DNA of 64,000 bases from Prosthecodimorpha staleyi. GTDB taxonomy: Bacteria > Pseudomonadota > Alphaproteobacteria > Rhizobiales > Ancalomicrobiaceae. The position numbers and the translations under genes were made by a program. Numbering within the stretch: the first letter of the stretch is position 1; each line of letters begins with the position of its first letter. This document shows positions 34,225-44,321 of the stretch, piece by piece. The notes under the pieces were generated by a model. The model was given only the letters and a program-made list of their open reading frames with translations, had not been told where the DNA came from and did no database searches. The stretch spans positions 96,953-160,952 of the forward strand of contig NZ_JAHHZF010000003.1 of assembly GCF_018729455.1 (NCBI RefSeq), given 5' to 3'.

Positions 34225-36576
34225 TCACGCCGCGCGGCGGTCCCGGCGCACCGCCGGCGCCTTGGGCAGACGCAGCGAGACGATCGTTCCGACGCCGACG
34301 GTCGACGAGATCTTCATCGCTCCGCCATGCAGTTCGACCAGCGAGCGCGCGATCGCCAAGCCGAGGCCCGATCCCTTGTGGGTCTTGGTGAACTGGTTGG
34401 CGACCTGGACGAAGGGCCGGCCGAGCTTGCGGACCTCGTCGCGCGGGATGCCGATGCCGGTATCCTGGATCGACATGGTGATCGCGCCCGAGACCGCCCG
34501 GACCTTGATGGCGACGCGCCCTCCGGCCGGCGTGAACTTCACCGCATTGGACAGGAGGTTCATCAGGATCTGCTTGATCGCCCGGTGGTCGGCCGTGAAG
34601 GTGATGCCGGGCTCGATCTCGGTTTCGACCGCAATCCGCTTGTCCTCGGCCAGCGGCAGCAGGACGCGGGTGGAGTCCTCCACGATCTCGTCGAGCCTGA
34701 TCTCCTGCGGCTCGAGGGCCAGCGCGCCGGCCTCGATGCGCGACATGTCGAGAATGTCGTTGATGACGCGCAGCAGGAAGGTCCCGCTTTCGTGAATGTC
34801 GCGAGAATACTCGACGAACTTGTTCGGCCCGAAGGCGCCGTTCACGCCCTGCGTCATGATGTCGGAGAAGCCGATGATGGCGTTCAGCGGCGTACGCAGT
34901 TCGTGGCTCATATTGGCCAGGAAGTCCGACTTGATCTTGTTCGCCTCCTCGGCCCGCGCCTTCTCGCCGGCATATTTCTCGGCCATCTCGACCAATTCCT
35001 GCGCCTGACGCTCCAGGGCCTGGCGCGACTGGCGCAGATCCGAGACGGTGCCCATCAGGCGGCGTTCGCTGTCGGTCAGCCGCTCCTCATGGCGCTTCAG
35101 CTGGGTGATGTCGGTGCCGACCGAGACGAAGCCGCCGTCCTTGGTGCGCCGCTCGTTGATCTGCAGCCAGCGTCCGTCCTCGATCTGCGCCTCGTAGGTG
35201 CGCGAGCCGTCCTCGGGCGGGCCGTCGGCCGGGATCGGCGTATGCACCACCGGCTGGCGCGCCGACAGCATCACGTCCGAATAGGGGGTCCCGGGCTGGA
35301 CCGCGGCATCGGCGAGATTGTGCAGTTGCTGGTACTTGCTGTTGCACATGACCAGGCGATTGTCGGCGTCCCAGAGCACGAAGGCTTCCGAGATGGTCTC
35401 GATGGCATCGCGCAGGCGCAGATCCGCGGTCGCATTGCGCTCGGCAATCTGCCGCTGCTCGGTCACGTCGGTGGCGATGCCGATCAGATGGCGTGCGCCG
35501 GTCTCCGGGCGCTCCACCACTTCGGCGCGGATGCGGAACCACAGCCACTGACCGTCCGAACGGCGCATCCGCACGATCGTGTCGACCGTGTCCGTCTCTC
35601 CGCTGCGCAGGCGGCGCGCGAGGGCGACGATGTCGATATCGTCGGGGTGCAGCAGTCTCGCCATGTCGGCAAAGCCGATGATCCCGGTCTCGGAGCGCCA
35701 GTCCAGCATCTCGAACATGGACGAGGCCCAGAAGATGCGATCCTGCGACAGGTCCCAATCCCACAGGCCGCAGCGGCCGCGCCGGAAGGCGGTCTCCGCG
35801 CGGGCCGTCGTGTCGCGATGCAGACTGTCGGTCGCGGCCGCCCGTTCGATCTGGGCGAAATAGGCATAGGTCAATACCAAGAGGATCAGCGCCATGCAGG
35901 TGAACATGACCACGTTCGAGCCGAGGCTGGCGCGCCAGTCCGCGAAGACGGCCTCGAAGGTCTCGATCACCGCGACCGAGCCGAGCTTCGGGTCCAGATG
36001 GGCGACGGCGGCGAAGGCGGTCTCGCCGGTCGCGAGCTTCAACTCCATGACGCCGGCGCGCGTGCCGAACGTGGTCAGCGGCTGGGCGGCACCGAAGATC
36101 TCGATCAGCGAGCGCCCCTCGAAGCGCTGGGCGCGCGGCAGGCTCGCCACAACCCGTCCGCCGGCATCGGCCAGCAGCACGATGCGACGCTCGGGATCCG
36201 CGCTCGGCGGCGCCGCCTCGGCGACCGCCGTACGCAGCGCCGTCGCAGCGCCCTCCGCGACGATCGGGTTCTCCGGCCGCGCGAGCGCAGCCGACACGGT
36301 CGCGGCAATCAGGCCGGTCTCGTCGCGCGCGAAGGTATGGCGGATCTGATACTCGTCGAACAGACCGGCCGCCCGCACGATCGCCACATAGGCGATGAAC
36401 AGAATGATCAAAACCGGAATGGATCGCTTCAGGATCGGCTCAGCCTTGAGGAGTTGGTAGTAGGCCGGACCCGCCAGGAGACGGATATGTCCGGCCAATC
36501 GCAAGTCTCGCCCGAACATTACGGTCATCCGTGAACGAATCCACAACGATGCCTGGGCAGCCCCCGCCCACGCCAT
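34225..36576 (-). CDS. PAS-containing sensor histidine kinase, PleC-like
   Basis: A 783-residue membrane kinase. Transmembrane segments at about 51-70 and 221-241 enclose a sensor of about 150 residues. Two PAS domains follow (about 262-375, with HPDD and a C-terminal GIATDVTEQR; about 385-495), then a coiled coil. The dimerisation domain has H558 (ANMSHELRTPLNAIIGFSDIM), and the ATPase domain has NLLSNAVKFTP, DTGIGIP and GSGLGLAIA. The sequence after H558 (YSRDIHESGTFLLRVINDILDMSRIEAG) is that of the DivK-interacting PleC/DivJ/PdhS group controlling the CtrA cell-cycle pathway. Two membrane segments and two PAS domains suggest PleC, but DivJ-like assignment is possible. A CtrA-like box lies upstream. 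Confidence 0.9.
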   Translation of the reverse strand: MAWAGAAQASLWIRSRMTVMFGRDLRLAGHIRLLAGPAYYQLLKAEPILKRSIPVLIILFIAYVAIVRAAGLFDEYQIRHTFARDETGLIAATVSAALARPENPIVAEGAATALRTAVAEAAPPSADPERRIVLLADAGGRVVASLPRAQRFEGRSLIEIFGAAQPLTTFGTRAGVMELKLATGETAFAAVAHLDPKLGSVAVIETFEAVFADWRASLGSNVVMFTCMALILLVLTYAYFAQIERAAATDSLHRDTTARAETAFRRGRCGLWDWDLSQDRIFWASSMFEMLDWRSETGIIGFADMARLLHPDDIDIVALARRLRSGETDTVDTIVRMRRSDGQWLWFRIRAEVVERPETGARHLIGIATDVTEQRQIAERNATADLRLRDAIETISEAFVLWDADNRLVMCNSKYQQLHNLADAAVQPGTPYSDVMLSARQPVVHTPIPADGPPEDGSRTYEAQIEDGRWLQINERRTKDGGFVSVGTDITQLKRHEERLTDSERRLMGTVSDLRQSRQALERQAQELVEMAEKYAGEKARAEEANKIKSDFLANMSHELRTPLNAIIGFSDIMTQGVNGAFGPNKFVEYSRDIHESGTFLLRVINDILDMSRIEAGALALEPQEIRLDEIVEDSTRVLLPLAEDKRIAVETEIEPGITFTADHRAIKQILMNLLSNAVKFTPAGGRVAIKVRAVSGAITMSIQDTGIGIPRDEVRKLGRPFVQVANQFTKTHKGSGLGLAIARSLVELHGGAMKISSTVGVGTIVSLRLPKAPAVRRDRRAA

Positions 36577-36677
36577 GGAATGGCCCTTCGATGCTTGTGA
36601 TTGTTATTTCGAAGACTTCGGAACGACCTTCGAATCACCCCGATTTGAATCCAGGCGGACTCGCTTGTCCAGCCTCG

Positions 36678-36694
36678 TTAGCACCTTTTTAACC
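36678..36694. promoter_or_regulatory. CtrA-like box upstream of the PleC-like kinase gene
   Basis: TTAG-N7-TTAACC (36678-36694) matches the CtrA consensus TTAA-N7-TTAAC except for one base in the first half. It lies about 102 bases upstream of the kinase start, in the 210-base gap after the pepN stop. Confidence 0.4.
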
Positions 36695-36786
36695 ATTGTG
36701 GCGGGGTCGAGTCTTTCCGGCCACGGCCATGCCCGGGCCGCCGCCGAAGGCGGCGTTTCGCGTTCCAATTCAAGATGTTGAGCGCG

Positions 36787-39447
36787 CTACTGCAGGCAGC
36801 GCGCGGCGATGTCGGCGACATCGCGGGACAGGCCCGGTGCGGCCGCCACCCGCTTCAGTTCGACCTCCGCCTGCGCCCGACGCCGGCCCTCGAGCGCCCG
36901 CCACGAGCGGAAGGCCGAGAGCAGCCGCGCGGCGACCTGCGGGTTGCGCTTGTCCATGTCCAGGACCATGTCGGCGACGAAGCCGAAGCCGGCGCCGTCG
37001 GCCCGCGCGAACTGGGTTTGGTTGCCGGTGGCGAAGGTGGTGACCAGGGCCCGGAACCGGTTCGGATTGGTGAAGGAGAAGGCCGGATGCCCGGTCAGCG
37101 CCCGCACCCTGTCGAGCGTGGCGGCGACCGGTGCCATGGCCTGGACGACGAACCACTTGTCGATCACCAGGCTGTCGCCCTCGAAGCGCCGGTAGAAGTC
37201 CGCCAGCATCGCACCCGCTGCCGTCGAGCCGTTCAGCACCAGGGCCGACAGGGCCGCGTAGCGATCGGTCATGTTGTCGGCCGCCTCGTAGTGGGCGACG
37301 ACGCGTGCCTCGGCGTCCGGCCCGCCGACCAGAAGCAGAAGCTCGAGCGCCATGTTGCGCAGCGACCGGCGGCCGGCCGAGGCCGCATCGGGCGCATAGG
37401 CGCCGGACAACGCCAGGCCGTCGTGGAGCCCGGCGAGGACATCCTCGGCCCCCGTCGCGATCGCACGGCGCAGGGTCTCGCGGGCCGCATAGACGCGATC
37501 CGGATCGACCTCGGAGCCGATCTCGCGCGCAATGTCCGCCTCGCCCGGCACACCGAGCACCAGGGCGCGGAAGGCATGGTCGAGCCGGTCGTCGGCAGCG
37601 ATCTGCCGATAGGCATCGATCAGGCGCGTGTCGATCGACATCGCGCGACCGTCGCCGAGCGCCTTGCTGCCCTCGACCAGCGTCCGGGTCGCCAGCGTCT
37701 GGGCCGCCTGCCAGCGGTTGAAAGGATCGGCGTCGTGGGCGAGCAGGAACAGCTGGTCGTCGGTGTCGAGATTGACCGAGAGCTTGACCGGCGCGGAGAA
37801 GCCGCGCAGCAGCGAGGGAACCGGACGGGCGCCGACGCCGCTGACCACGACCTCGTGGCGCGGCGCCGTCAGCAGCATCACGTCGCCGGCGACCGCGACG
37901 CCTTCGATCGACCCATAATCCATGTCCTCGCCGTTCGGCCCGACCAGTCCGAAGCGGACGGGAATCGCCATCGGTTCCTTGGCTGCCTGGCCCGGGCTCG
38001 GCGGGCAGGTCTGCTCGAAGGTCAGCCGCAGGGTCTTGGCACCGGGATCGTAGTCCGTCGAGACGGCGAGTTCCGGCGTGCCGGCCTGCCGGTACCACAG
38101 CATGAACTGGGTCAGGTCGCGCCCGGTCGCGTCGGCGAAGGCGGCCAGGAAATCCTCGATTGTGGCCGCATCGCCGTCATGCCGCTTGAAATACAGATCC
38201 ATGCCGGCCCGGAACCCGTCCGGACCCAGCATGGTCTTCAGCATGCGCACCACCTCGGCGCCCTTCTCGTACACGGTCGCCGTATAGAAGTTGTTGATTT
38301 CGCGATAGGTTTCCGGGCGCACGGGATGCGCCAGCGGGCCGGCATCCTCGGGGAACTGATGGCTCTTGAGGAGCTTCACGTCCATGATCCGCTTGACCGC
38401 GCGCGAGCGCTGGTCGGACGAGAATTCCTGGTCGCGGAAGACCGTCAGGCCCTCCTTGAGGCAGAGCTGGAACCAGTTCCGGCAGGTGATCCGGTTGCCG
38501 GTCCAATTGTGGAAATATTCGTGCGCGATCACGCCCTCGATGTGGGAATAGTCCGCGTCGGTCGCGGTCTCGCGCGCCGCCAGCACGTATTTGTCGTTGA
38601 AGACGTTGAGGCCCTTGTTCTCCATGGCCCCCATGTTGAAGTCGCTGACCGCGACGATCATGAAGATGTCGAGATCGTATTCGAGCCCGAAGACCTCCTC
38701 GTCCCACTTCATCGACCGCTTCAGCGAATCCATCGCGTAGGCCGCGCGCTCGACCTTGCCGTGCTCGACATAGATCTCGAGCGCCACGTCGCGGCCCGAC
38801 ATGGTCACGAAGCGATCGCGCAGCACGTCGAAATCGCCGCCGACCAGGGCGAACAGATAGCTCGGCTTGGGATGCGGATCGTGCCAGACGGCATAGTGCC
38901 GGTCGGTGCCGGGAATGTCGCCGCCTTCGATCCGGTTGCCGTTGGCGAGCAGATAGGGCGCCTCCGCCTTGCGCGCCTCGATGCGCGTCCGATAGACGGC
39001 GAGCACGTCGGGCCGGTCGAGGAAATAGGTGATCCGGCGGAAGCCCTCCGCCTCGCATTGGGTGCAGTAGTTGCCGCTGGTCCGGTAGAGGCCCATCAGC
39101 TTGGTGTTGAGCGCCGGAGCGATGCGGGTGACGATGCGCAGCGTGAAGGCGCCCGCCGGCGGATCGAGCAGGGTGAGCTGCGACGGACCGGCCTCGTAGG
39201 CGTCCGGCTTCAGCCGTGCGCCGTCGATCTCGACCGCCACCAGCTCGAGTTCGTCGCCGTCGAGCACCAGCGGCGTGCCGGGCGCGGTGCCGTCGCGCCG
39301 TTCCAGGCGCAGGTCGGCGGTCACCTCGGTGGCTTCCGGGTCGAGGCGGAAATCCAACGCCACCGTGCGGATCGCATAATGCGTCGGCCGATAGTCCGCG
39401 AGGCGGACCGGCTCGATGCGCGGCGTGTTGGCAGACATGTCCATCAT
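36787..39447 (-). CDS. pepN: Aminopeptidase N (M1 family)
   Basis: An 886-residue zinc metallopeptidase removing N-terminal residues from peptides in the cytoplasm. It has the exopeptidase motif G273-A-M-E-N277, zinc motif H309-E-Y-F-H313 with third ligand E332 (LKEGLTVFRDQEF), and a long C-terminal helical domain of the E. coli PepN type. Length fits that type (about 870-890). Start ATG at 39447 is the first of three in MMDMSANTP; ATG 39436-39438 is equally possible. It lies downstream of ccmH on the same strand with a 219-base gap, so a separate promoter is likely. Confidence 0.95.
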   Translation of the reverse strand: MMDMSANTPRIEPVRLADYRPTHYAIRTVALDFRLDPEATEVTADLRLERRDGTAPGTPLVLDGDELELVAVEIDGARLKPDAYEAGPSQLTLLDPPAGAFTLRIVTRIAPALNTKLMGLYRTSGNYCTQCEAEGFRRITYFLDRPDVLAVYRTRIEARKAEAPYLLANGNRIEGGDIPGTDRHYAVWHDPHPKPSYLFALVGGDFDVLRDRFVTMSGRDVALEIYVEHGKVERAAYAMDSLKRSMKWDEEVFGLEYDLDIFMIVAVSDFNMGAMENKGLNVFNDKYVLAARETATDADYSHIEGVIAHEYFHNWTGNRITCRNWFQLCLKEGLTVFRDQEFSSDQRSRAVKRIMDVKLLKSHQFPEDAGPLAHPVRPETYREINNFYTATVYEKGAEVVRMLKTMLGPDGFRAGMDLYFKRHDGDAATIEDFLAAFADATGRDLTQFMLWYRQAGTPELAVSTDYDPGAKTLRLTFEQTCPPSPGQAAKEPMAIPVRFGLVGPNGEDMDYGSIEGVAVAGDVMLLTAPRHEVVVSGVGARPVPSLLRGFSAPVKLSVNLDTDDQLFLLAHDADPFNRWQAAQTLATRTLVEGSKALGDGRAMSIDTRLIDAYRQIAADDRLDHAFRALVLGVPGEADIAREIGSEVDPDRVYAARETLRRAIATGAEDVLAGLHDGLALSGAYAPDAASAGRRSLRNMALELLLLVGGPDAEARVVAHYEAADNMTDRYAALSALVLNGSTAAGAMLADFYRRFEGDSLVIDKWFVVQAMAPVAATLDRVRALTGHPAFSFTNPNRFRALVTTFATGNQTQFARADGAGFGFVADMVLDMDKRNPQVAARLLSAFRSWRALEGRRRAQAEVELKRVAAAPGLSRDVADIAARCLQ

Positions 39448-39666
39448 CGGGGCTCTCTGATCGGGGTCCGGCCGCGCCGTCGGTTCAGGCCGCGGTCCGA
39501 AGCATGTGAAGGCCCTTTTAGAGCATGACCGCTTCGATCGGAAAGCCGTCACGCTCGCAAGGTATTGCACGGCCTGCAGCGTAGCGGCGTGCGGCCTGCG
39601 CGCCTTGAACCATGTCATGGACCGCCGAATCCCGGCCGTCGCACCGCGTCGCCGGGAGCGTCGCCC

Positions 39667-40191
39667 TCAGGGCCGATCGCGCAGGATCTCGGCGAGCGCC
39701 GCGCGCTCCTCCGCGGTCAGATCGCCGCCGGCCGCTTCCCCGGCGGGCACCCGGCGCCGGCGCAGGGCGCCGACGACCAGCACGCCGGCGCCGATGCCCA
39801 GGACCGCGAAGGGCGTCACCCAGAGAAGCGCCGTCTCCCATTCGAAGCGCGGATTGAGCAGCACGAACTGGCCGTAGCGCGCGACCAGGAAGTCCTTGAC
39901 GGCGGCATTGCTGTCGCCGGCGACCAGACGCTCACGCACCAGCACGCGCAGGTCCTTGGCCAGCGGCGCGTCCGAATCGTCGATCGACTGGTTCTGGCAG
40001 ACCATGCAGCGCAGATCCGCCGAGATCGCCCGCGCCCGCTTCTCCAGCACCGGATCCTTCAGGATCTCGTCCGGCTGCACGGCCGCCGCCGGAACCACCA
40101 GAAGCGCAAGGCCGAGCCAGACCCCGGCAGCAATCCCGGCAACGACACGTCCGGCGCGGCGCCCGGACCGGTCCTTCGGGGCCGGGCTCAT
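39667..40191 (-). CDS. ccmH: Cytochrome c maturation protein CcmH
   Basis: A 174-residue CcmH/CycL protein. The signal/membrane segment (about 18-38) precedes a periplasmic helical domain with the thiol motif C62-x-x-C65 ([10 protein letters not shown]). A second transmembrane helix lies at about 120-140, with a cytoplasmic tail. It reduces or presents apocytochrome c cysteines for heme attachment with CcmF and CcmI. Its start codon overlaps the ccmF stop in an ATGA, so it is translationally coupled. It is the last gene of ccmI-E-F-H. Confidence 0.94.
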   Translation of the reverse strand: MSPAPKDRSGRRAGRVVAGIAAGVWLGLALLVVPAAAVQPDEILKDPVLEKRARAISADLRCMVCQNQSIDDSDAPLAKDLRVLVRERLVAGDSNAAVKDFLVARYGQFVLLNPRFEWETALLWVTPFAVLGIGAGVLVVGALRRRRVPAGEAAGGDLTAEERAALAEILRDRP

Positions 40192-42185
40192 TCGGCCGCT
40201 CCCGCCGGGACGCGGCCGGCGAGACGCGCAGGCACCGGTGCGCCGACGCGCAGGCGCCGGTCGGACAGCGAGACGAAGCCGCCGAGCGCCATCACGACGC
40301 AGCCGTACCAGATGAAATTCACGAAGGGCTTCCAGTAGATGCGCACCGCCATGCCGCCGTCGGTCTGGGCGTCGCCGAGCGAGATGTAGAGGTTCGACGC
40401 ATAGAGGTCGAACTGGCCGATCGCGGCCTCGGTGGTCGGCATCTGGCGGGCCGGATAGAAGCGCTTGGCCGGCCGCAGCGTCGTCAGGACGACGCCGGCG
40501 CGCGACACGGCGAAGACCCCGGCCTGTTCCTGGAAGTTCGGTCCCTTGCGCGGCGCCGAGCCCTGGTACTGGACCGTCATGCCGGCGACCTCGACGGTGT
40601 CGTTCGGCTTCATGATCAGGATGTGCTCGGTCTTCCAGGCGCTCTCGGCGACGATGCCGACGACCGACAGGCCGACGCCGATATGGGCGATGGTCATGCC
40701 CCAGGCCGAACGCGGCAGGCCGCGGGCGCGCCGCAGGCTGGTCCCGAGCGGTTCGGCGAAGAGCCGGATGCGGAAGGCGAATTCGGCCAGCGCCCCGATC
40801 ACCAGCCAGGCCGCAAGGCCGAAGCCGAGCGCCGCGAGGACCGGGGAGGCGCCGCGGCTGATCCAGCCGGTGATCGCCGCCACCACCAGCGCGACCACGA
40901 GCGCCACGGACAGCCGCTCGGCGACCGCACCGAGATCGCCGCGCTTCCAGGCCAGGAAGGGTCCGATCGGCACGACCAGCAGGAGCGGCACCACGATGAT
41001 GCCGAAGACGACGTTGAAGAAGGGCGCGCCGACCGAGATCTTGTCCCCGGTGACGGCTTCGAGCACCAGCGGATAGAGCGTGCCGACGAACACGGCGAGG
41101 CAGGAGACGGTCAGGAACAGGTTGTTGAAGACCAGCGCGCCCTCCCGGCTGATCGGCGCGAAGATGCCGCCCTGCGTCAGCGTCGAGCCGCGCCAGGCGA
41201 ACAGCGCCAGCGAGCCGCCGATGAACAGGGTCAGGATCAACAGGATGAAGACGCCGCGGGCAGGATCGGTCGCGAAAGCATGCACCGAGGTCAAGACGCC
41301 GGAGCGGACCAGGAAGGTGCCGAGCAGCGACAGCGAGAAGGTCAGGATCGCAAGCAGGATGGTCCAGACCTTCAGCGCGTTGCGCTTCTCCATCACGATC
41401 GCCGAATGCAGCAGGGCCGTCCCCGACAGCCAGGGCATGAAGGACGCGTTCTCGACCGGATCCCAGAACCACCAGCCGCCCCAGCCGAGCTCGTAATAGG
41501 CCCAGTAGGAGCCCATCGCGATGCCGAGCGTCAGAAAGACCCAGGCGGCCAGCGTCCAGGGCCGCACCCAGCGCGCCCAGGCGGCGTCGATGCGGCCGTC
41601 GATCAGCGCGGCGACCGCGAAGGCGAAGGAGATCGAGAAGCCGACATAGCCGAGATAGAGCAGCGGCGGATGGATCGCGAGGCCCCAGTCCTGCAGGATC
41701 GGATTGAGGTCGCGGCCCTCCATCGGGGCGGGCGACAGGCGCTGGAACGGGTTCGATGTGGCCAGGATGAACAGCAGGAAGGCGGCTGCGATCCAGGCCT
41801 GCACGCCGAGCGCGTTGGCCTTCAGCGTCTCGGGCAGATTGCGCCCGAAGGCGGCGACCAGCGCGCCGAACAGGGCTAGGATCAGCACCCAGAGCAGCAT
41901 CGAGCCTTCGTGGTTGCCCCACACGCCGCTGATCTTGAACTGCAGCGGCTTGGCCGAATGGGAGTTCTCGAAGACGTTGGCGACCGAGAAGTCGGAGACG
42001 ACCGCGGCCCAGGTCAGCGCGCCGAAGGCGATCGCGACGAACAGGAACTGCGCCAGCGCGGCCGGGCCGGCCACCGCCATCAGCTGCGCGTCGCGCGTCC
42101 GGGCGCCCCAGACCGGCAGGATCGATTGGACCAGCGCCAGCGCGAAGGCCAGCACCAGGGCGTAGTGTCCGATCTCGACGATCAT
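40188..42185 (-). CDS. ccmF: Heme lyase subunit CcmF
   Basis: A 665-residue polytopic membrane protein (CycK). The tryptophan-rich heme-handling WWD segment [20 protein letters not shown] lies at about 235, with conserved histidines in [17 protein letters not shown] and periplasmic loops. Some 14 hydrophobic segments are present, and the large C-terminal periplasmic region ([22 protein letters not shown]...) matches the family. With CcmH and CcmI it ligates heme delivered by CcmE to apocytochrome c. It follows ccmE with a 96-base gap. Confidence 0.95.
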   Translation of the reverse strand: MIVEIGHYALVLAFALALVQSILPVWGARTRDAQLMAVAGPAALAQFLFVAIAFGALTWAAVVSDFSVANVFENSHSAKPLQFKISGVWGNHEGSMLLWVLILALFGALVAAFGRNLPETLKANALGVQAWIAAAFLLFILATSNPFQRLSPAPMEGRDLNPILQDWGLAIHPPLLYLGYVGFSISFAFAVAALIDGRIDAAWARWVRPWTLAAWVFLTLGIAMGSYWAYYELGWGGWWFWDPVENASFMPWLSGTALLHSAIVMEKRNALKVWTILLAILTFSLSLLGTFLVRSGVLTSVHAFATDPARGVFILLILTLFIGGSLALFAWRGSTLTQGGIFAPISREGALVFNNLFLTVSCLAVFVGTLYPLVLEAVTGDKISVGAPFFNVVFGIIVVPLLLVVPIGPFLAWKRGDLGAVAERLSVALVVALVVAAITGWISRGASPVLAALGFGLAAWLVIGALAEFAFRIRLFAEPLGTSLRRARGLPRSAWGMTIAHIGVGLSVVGIVAESAWKTEHILIMKPNDTVEVAGMTVQYQGSAPRKGPNFQEQAGVFAVSRAGVVLTTLRPAKRFYPARQMPTTEAAIGQFDLYASNLYISLGDAQTDGGMAVRIYWKPFVNFIWYGCVVMALGGFVSLSDRRLRVGAPVPARLAGRVPAGAAE

Positions 42186-42281
42186 CGCATCCGTCCGTTC
42201 TCTTCGCCCGTCCGCCGTCCCTGCCGAACCGGCAAGGCCGCGGCATTTCCCTTGCGTGCCGGCCCCGGCCGGCGATGCCGA

Positions 42282-42737
42282 TCACTTCGGCGCGTCAGCA
42301 CCCTTGTCGCCCTGCCAGTGGCCCTGCGCCTTGAGGCTGTCGGCCACTTCCTTGGGCATGTAGTTCTCGTCGTGCTTGGCGAGCACATGGTCGGCGCGGA
42401 AACTGCCCTCGCCGGTCATGCGGCCCTCGGCCACCACGCCCTGCCCCTCGCGGAACAGGTCCGGCAGAATGCCCGTATAGGTGACCGGAATCGAGACCGC
42501 CTTGTCGGTGATCTCGAAGCGCACGGTCGTCCCCTCCCCGCGCACCACCGATCCCTCCTTGACCAGGCCGCCCAGCCGGATCCGCTGCTCGGGCGGCAGG
42601 CGCTTGGCCATCACGTCGGAGGGCGAGTTGAAGAAGGCGACCGAGTCGGACAAAGCCCAGAAGATCAGTCCTGCCGCAAGGGCGAGGACGGCTCCGGCGG
42701 TTCCGATCATGGTCAGGCGGCGCTGCTTGCGGGTCAT
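42282..42737 (-). CDS. ccmE: Heme chaperone CcmE
   Basis: A 151-residue periplasmic heme chaperone (CycJ) anchored by one N-terminal helix (about 9-29). The beta-barrel domain begins near FFNSPSDV, and the heme-binding motif H122-D-E-N-Y126 is intact ([12 protein letters not shown]). It receives heme from the CcmABCD complex, not encoded in this window, and hands it to CcmF. ATG at 42737 is 64 bases downstream of the ccmI stop. Confidence 0.95.
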   Translation of the reverse strand: MTRKQRRLTMIGTAGAVLALAAGLIFWALSDSVAFFNSPSDVMAKRLPPEQRIRLGGLVKEGSVVRGEGTTVRFEITDKAVSIPVTYTGILPDLFREGQGVVAEGRMTGEGSFRADHVLAKHDENYMPKEVADSLKAQGHWQGDKGADAPK

Positions 42738-42801
42738 GCTCCCCTCGGGGCTGTCGGCCGGACGGCGTCCGGCGGTGAATTGGAGCGTCGCAGCCGAAGG
42801 A

Positions 42802-44001
42802 CTAGAGCGCCAGCCCCAATCCCTTGGAAAGATCGTCGATGCGGGCGAGGTCGTCGGCACTGGACTTGACCGCCTCGCGCGCCTTGAGGGCGGCGGCGCG
42901 CGCCTCGTCCTTGCGACCGAGCACGGCCAGCGAGCGGATCAGGCGCGACCATTCGTCGACACTGCCGCCGCCCTGGTCGAGCCGTTCGGACAGTCGCGCG
43001 ACCATGCCCTCGATCATGCGGGTGCGGTCTTCGGGCGCCATGCCGGCAGCCGCCGCCATGTCCTCGGCGCTCGGCCCCGGCGCGGCGACGGCCTTGTCGG
43101 TCGACGCGGTGCCAGCCTGGCCGGACGGGGCCGGCTGGCCGCCAGGGGCCGGCTGCCCTGACGGGGGGCGTCCGGCGGCAATCTCGGCGGCGGCGAGTTC
43201 GCGCCGGGCGGTCGGCAGCCAGGGTGCGTCGGCCCCGGCGCCGGCGATCATCGTCTGCCATGCCGCCACCGCCTCTGCGTGGCGGCCCTCCTGGGTCAGG
43301 GCGAGGTTCAGATACATCCGCGCGGCGACGAGACCGGGTTCGGGCGCCAATGCGGCCTCGAAGGCCGCCCGCGCCTCCGCCGTGACGATGCCGCCGGCGA
43401 CCACCGTCAGCGCCTCGCCGAGCCCGGACTGGCGCCGCGGCGAGGCGCCGAGCGTGCGGATGGCGTTGCGGAAGGCCTGGGCCGCATCGGCGGGCCGGTT
43501 GAGACGCAGATAGACCGGGGCGAGCACTTCCCAGCCGCGTCCGTCCTCGGGATTCTGCATCAGGTGGGATTCGACCCGGGCGACCAGATTGTCGATGTCG
43601 GCCTGCTCGGGCCGCGCCGCCAGGCGTTCGGACAAGGGCTGGTCGGGCAGATCCGGGGCGCCGGTCGACAGATAGACGCCGAGCGCCACCGCCGGCAGGC
43701 CGACCGCTGCCACGATCGCGCCGATCCGGCCGCGCCGGCCCGATCCCCCGCCCGCCTCGGCCGCCGCGCCGCGGGCGGCCTTCAGGATGCGGCGGGAGAT
43801 TTCCGTGCGGCCCGCCTCGGCCTCGCGGATGCCGATCACGCCGCGCTCGAGATCGCGGTCGATCTCGGCCAGTTGGTCCTTGTAGACGGCGAGGTCGCGG
43901 TCGGCCGCCGACAGGTTCGTCTGGCGGGCGCGGGCCATCGGCCCCAGTACCGCCAGGGCGGCGATCGCGGTCATTGCCGCCAGGATGATCCAGAGCATCA
44001 T
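42802..44001 (-). CDS. ccmI: Cytochrome c maturation protein CcmI
   Basis: A 399-residue apocytochrome chaperone (CycH). The first transmembrane helix ([20 protein letters not shown]) is followed by a cytoplasmic leucine-zipper-like stretch ([23 protein letters not shown]) typical of CcmI. A second helix lies at about 102-120. The periplasmic part has TPR-like helices ([12 protein letters not shown]..., [33 protein letters not shown]) and a low-complexity G/Q/P linker (about 285-315, [16 protein letters not shown]). It is the first gene of ccmIEFH; an FNR/FixK-like dyad lies in the upstream gap. Confidence 0.92.
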   Translation of the reverse strand: MMLWIILAAMTAIAALAVLGPMARARQTNLSAADRDLAVYKDQLAEIDRDLERGVIGIREAEAGRTEISRRILKAARGAAAEAGGGSGRRGRIGAIVAAVGLPAVALGVYLSTGAPDLPDQPLSERLAARPEQADIDNLVARVESHLMQNPEDGRGWEVLAPVYLRLNRPADAAQAFRNAIRTLGASPRRQSGLGEALTVVAGGIVTAEARAAFEAALAPEPGLVAARMYLNLALTQEGRHAEAVAAWQTMIAGAGADAPWLPTARRELAAAEIAAGRPPSGQPAPGGQPAPSGQAGTASTDKAVAAPGPSAEDMAAAAGMAPEDRTRMIEGMVARLSERLDQGGGSVDEWSRLIRSLAVLGRKDEARAAALKAREAVKSSADDLARIDDLSKGLGLAL

Positions 44002-44321
44002 GTCGTCCGGCCGTCCGCCTTTCGGAACCGTCGCGCTGAGGGCGCATCGGGCTCCCATGGGTTCGGCGCAGAACCTTGCGGCCGGACGGACCGTCCCGCC
44101 GGGTCCTGCGCTGATGCGACGCCGGGGCGGCATGACCGGCCCCTCCGGTCTCCTCCCCTCGCATTCCCGTCTCAGGTATCGTCGGAAACGCGGCGCTGCA
44201 ATGGCCGAACTCCTACACGAGACCGGCTGACGCAGGTTTGACGGCGGTCAAATCGGCGTCAGGACGCGGCCGCGTGACGGCAGGCCCGATTTGCCGGCAG
44301 GATGCATCCGCAGGCGGCCCG
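44002..44321. other. 320-base gap upstream of ccmI
   Basis: No gene is visible. The notable element is the nested palindrome at 44227-44262 described separately. The rest (44002-44226) is GC-rich and probably carries the ccmI leader. Confidence 0.5.
44227..44262. promoter_or_regulatory. Nested palindrome with an FNR/FixK-like core upstream of ccmI
   Basis: The core TTTGAC-GGCG-GTCAAA (44237-44252) fits the TTGA-N6-TCAA/TTG-N8-CAA pattern bound by FNR/FixK/CRP-type regulators. It is enclosed by CTGACG (44227-44232) and CGTCAG (44257-44262). It lies 60 bases past the stop of the upstream gene and about 240 bases before ccmI. It could be the operator for oxygen-responsive ccm expression, or the terminator stem of the upstream gene. 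Confidence 0.45.
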
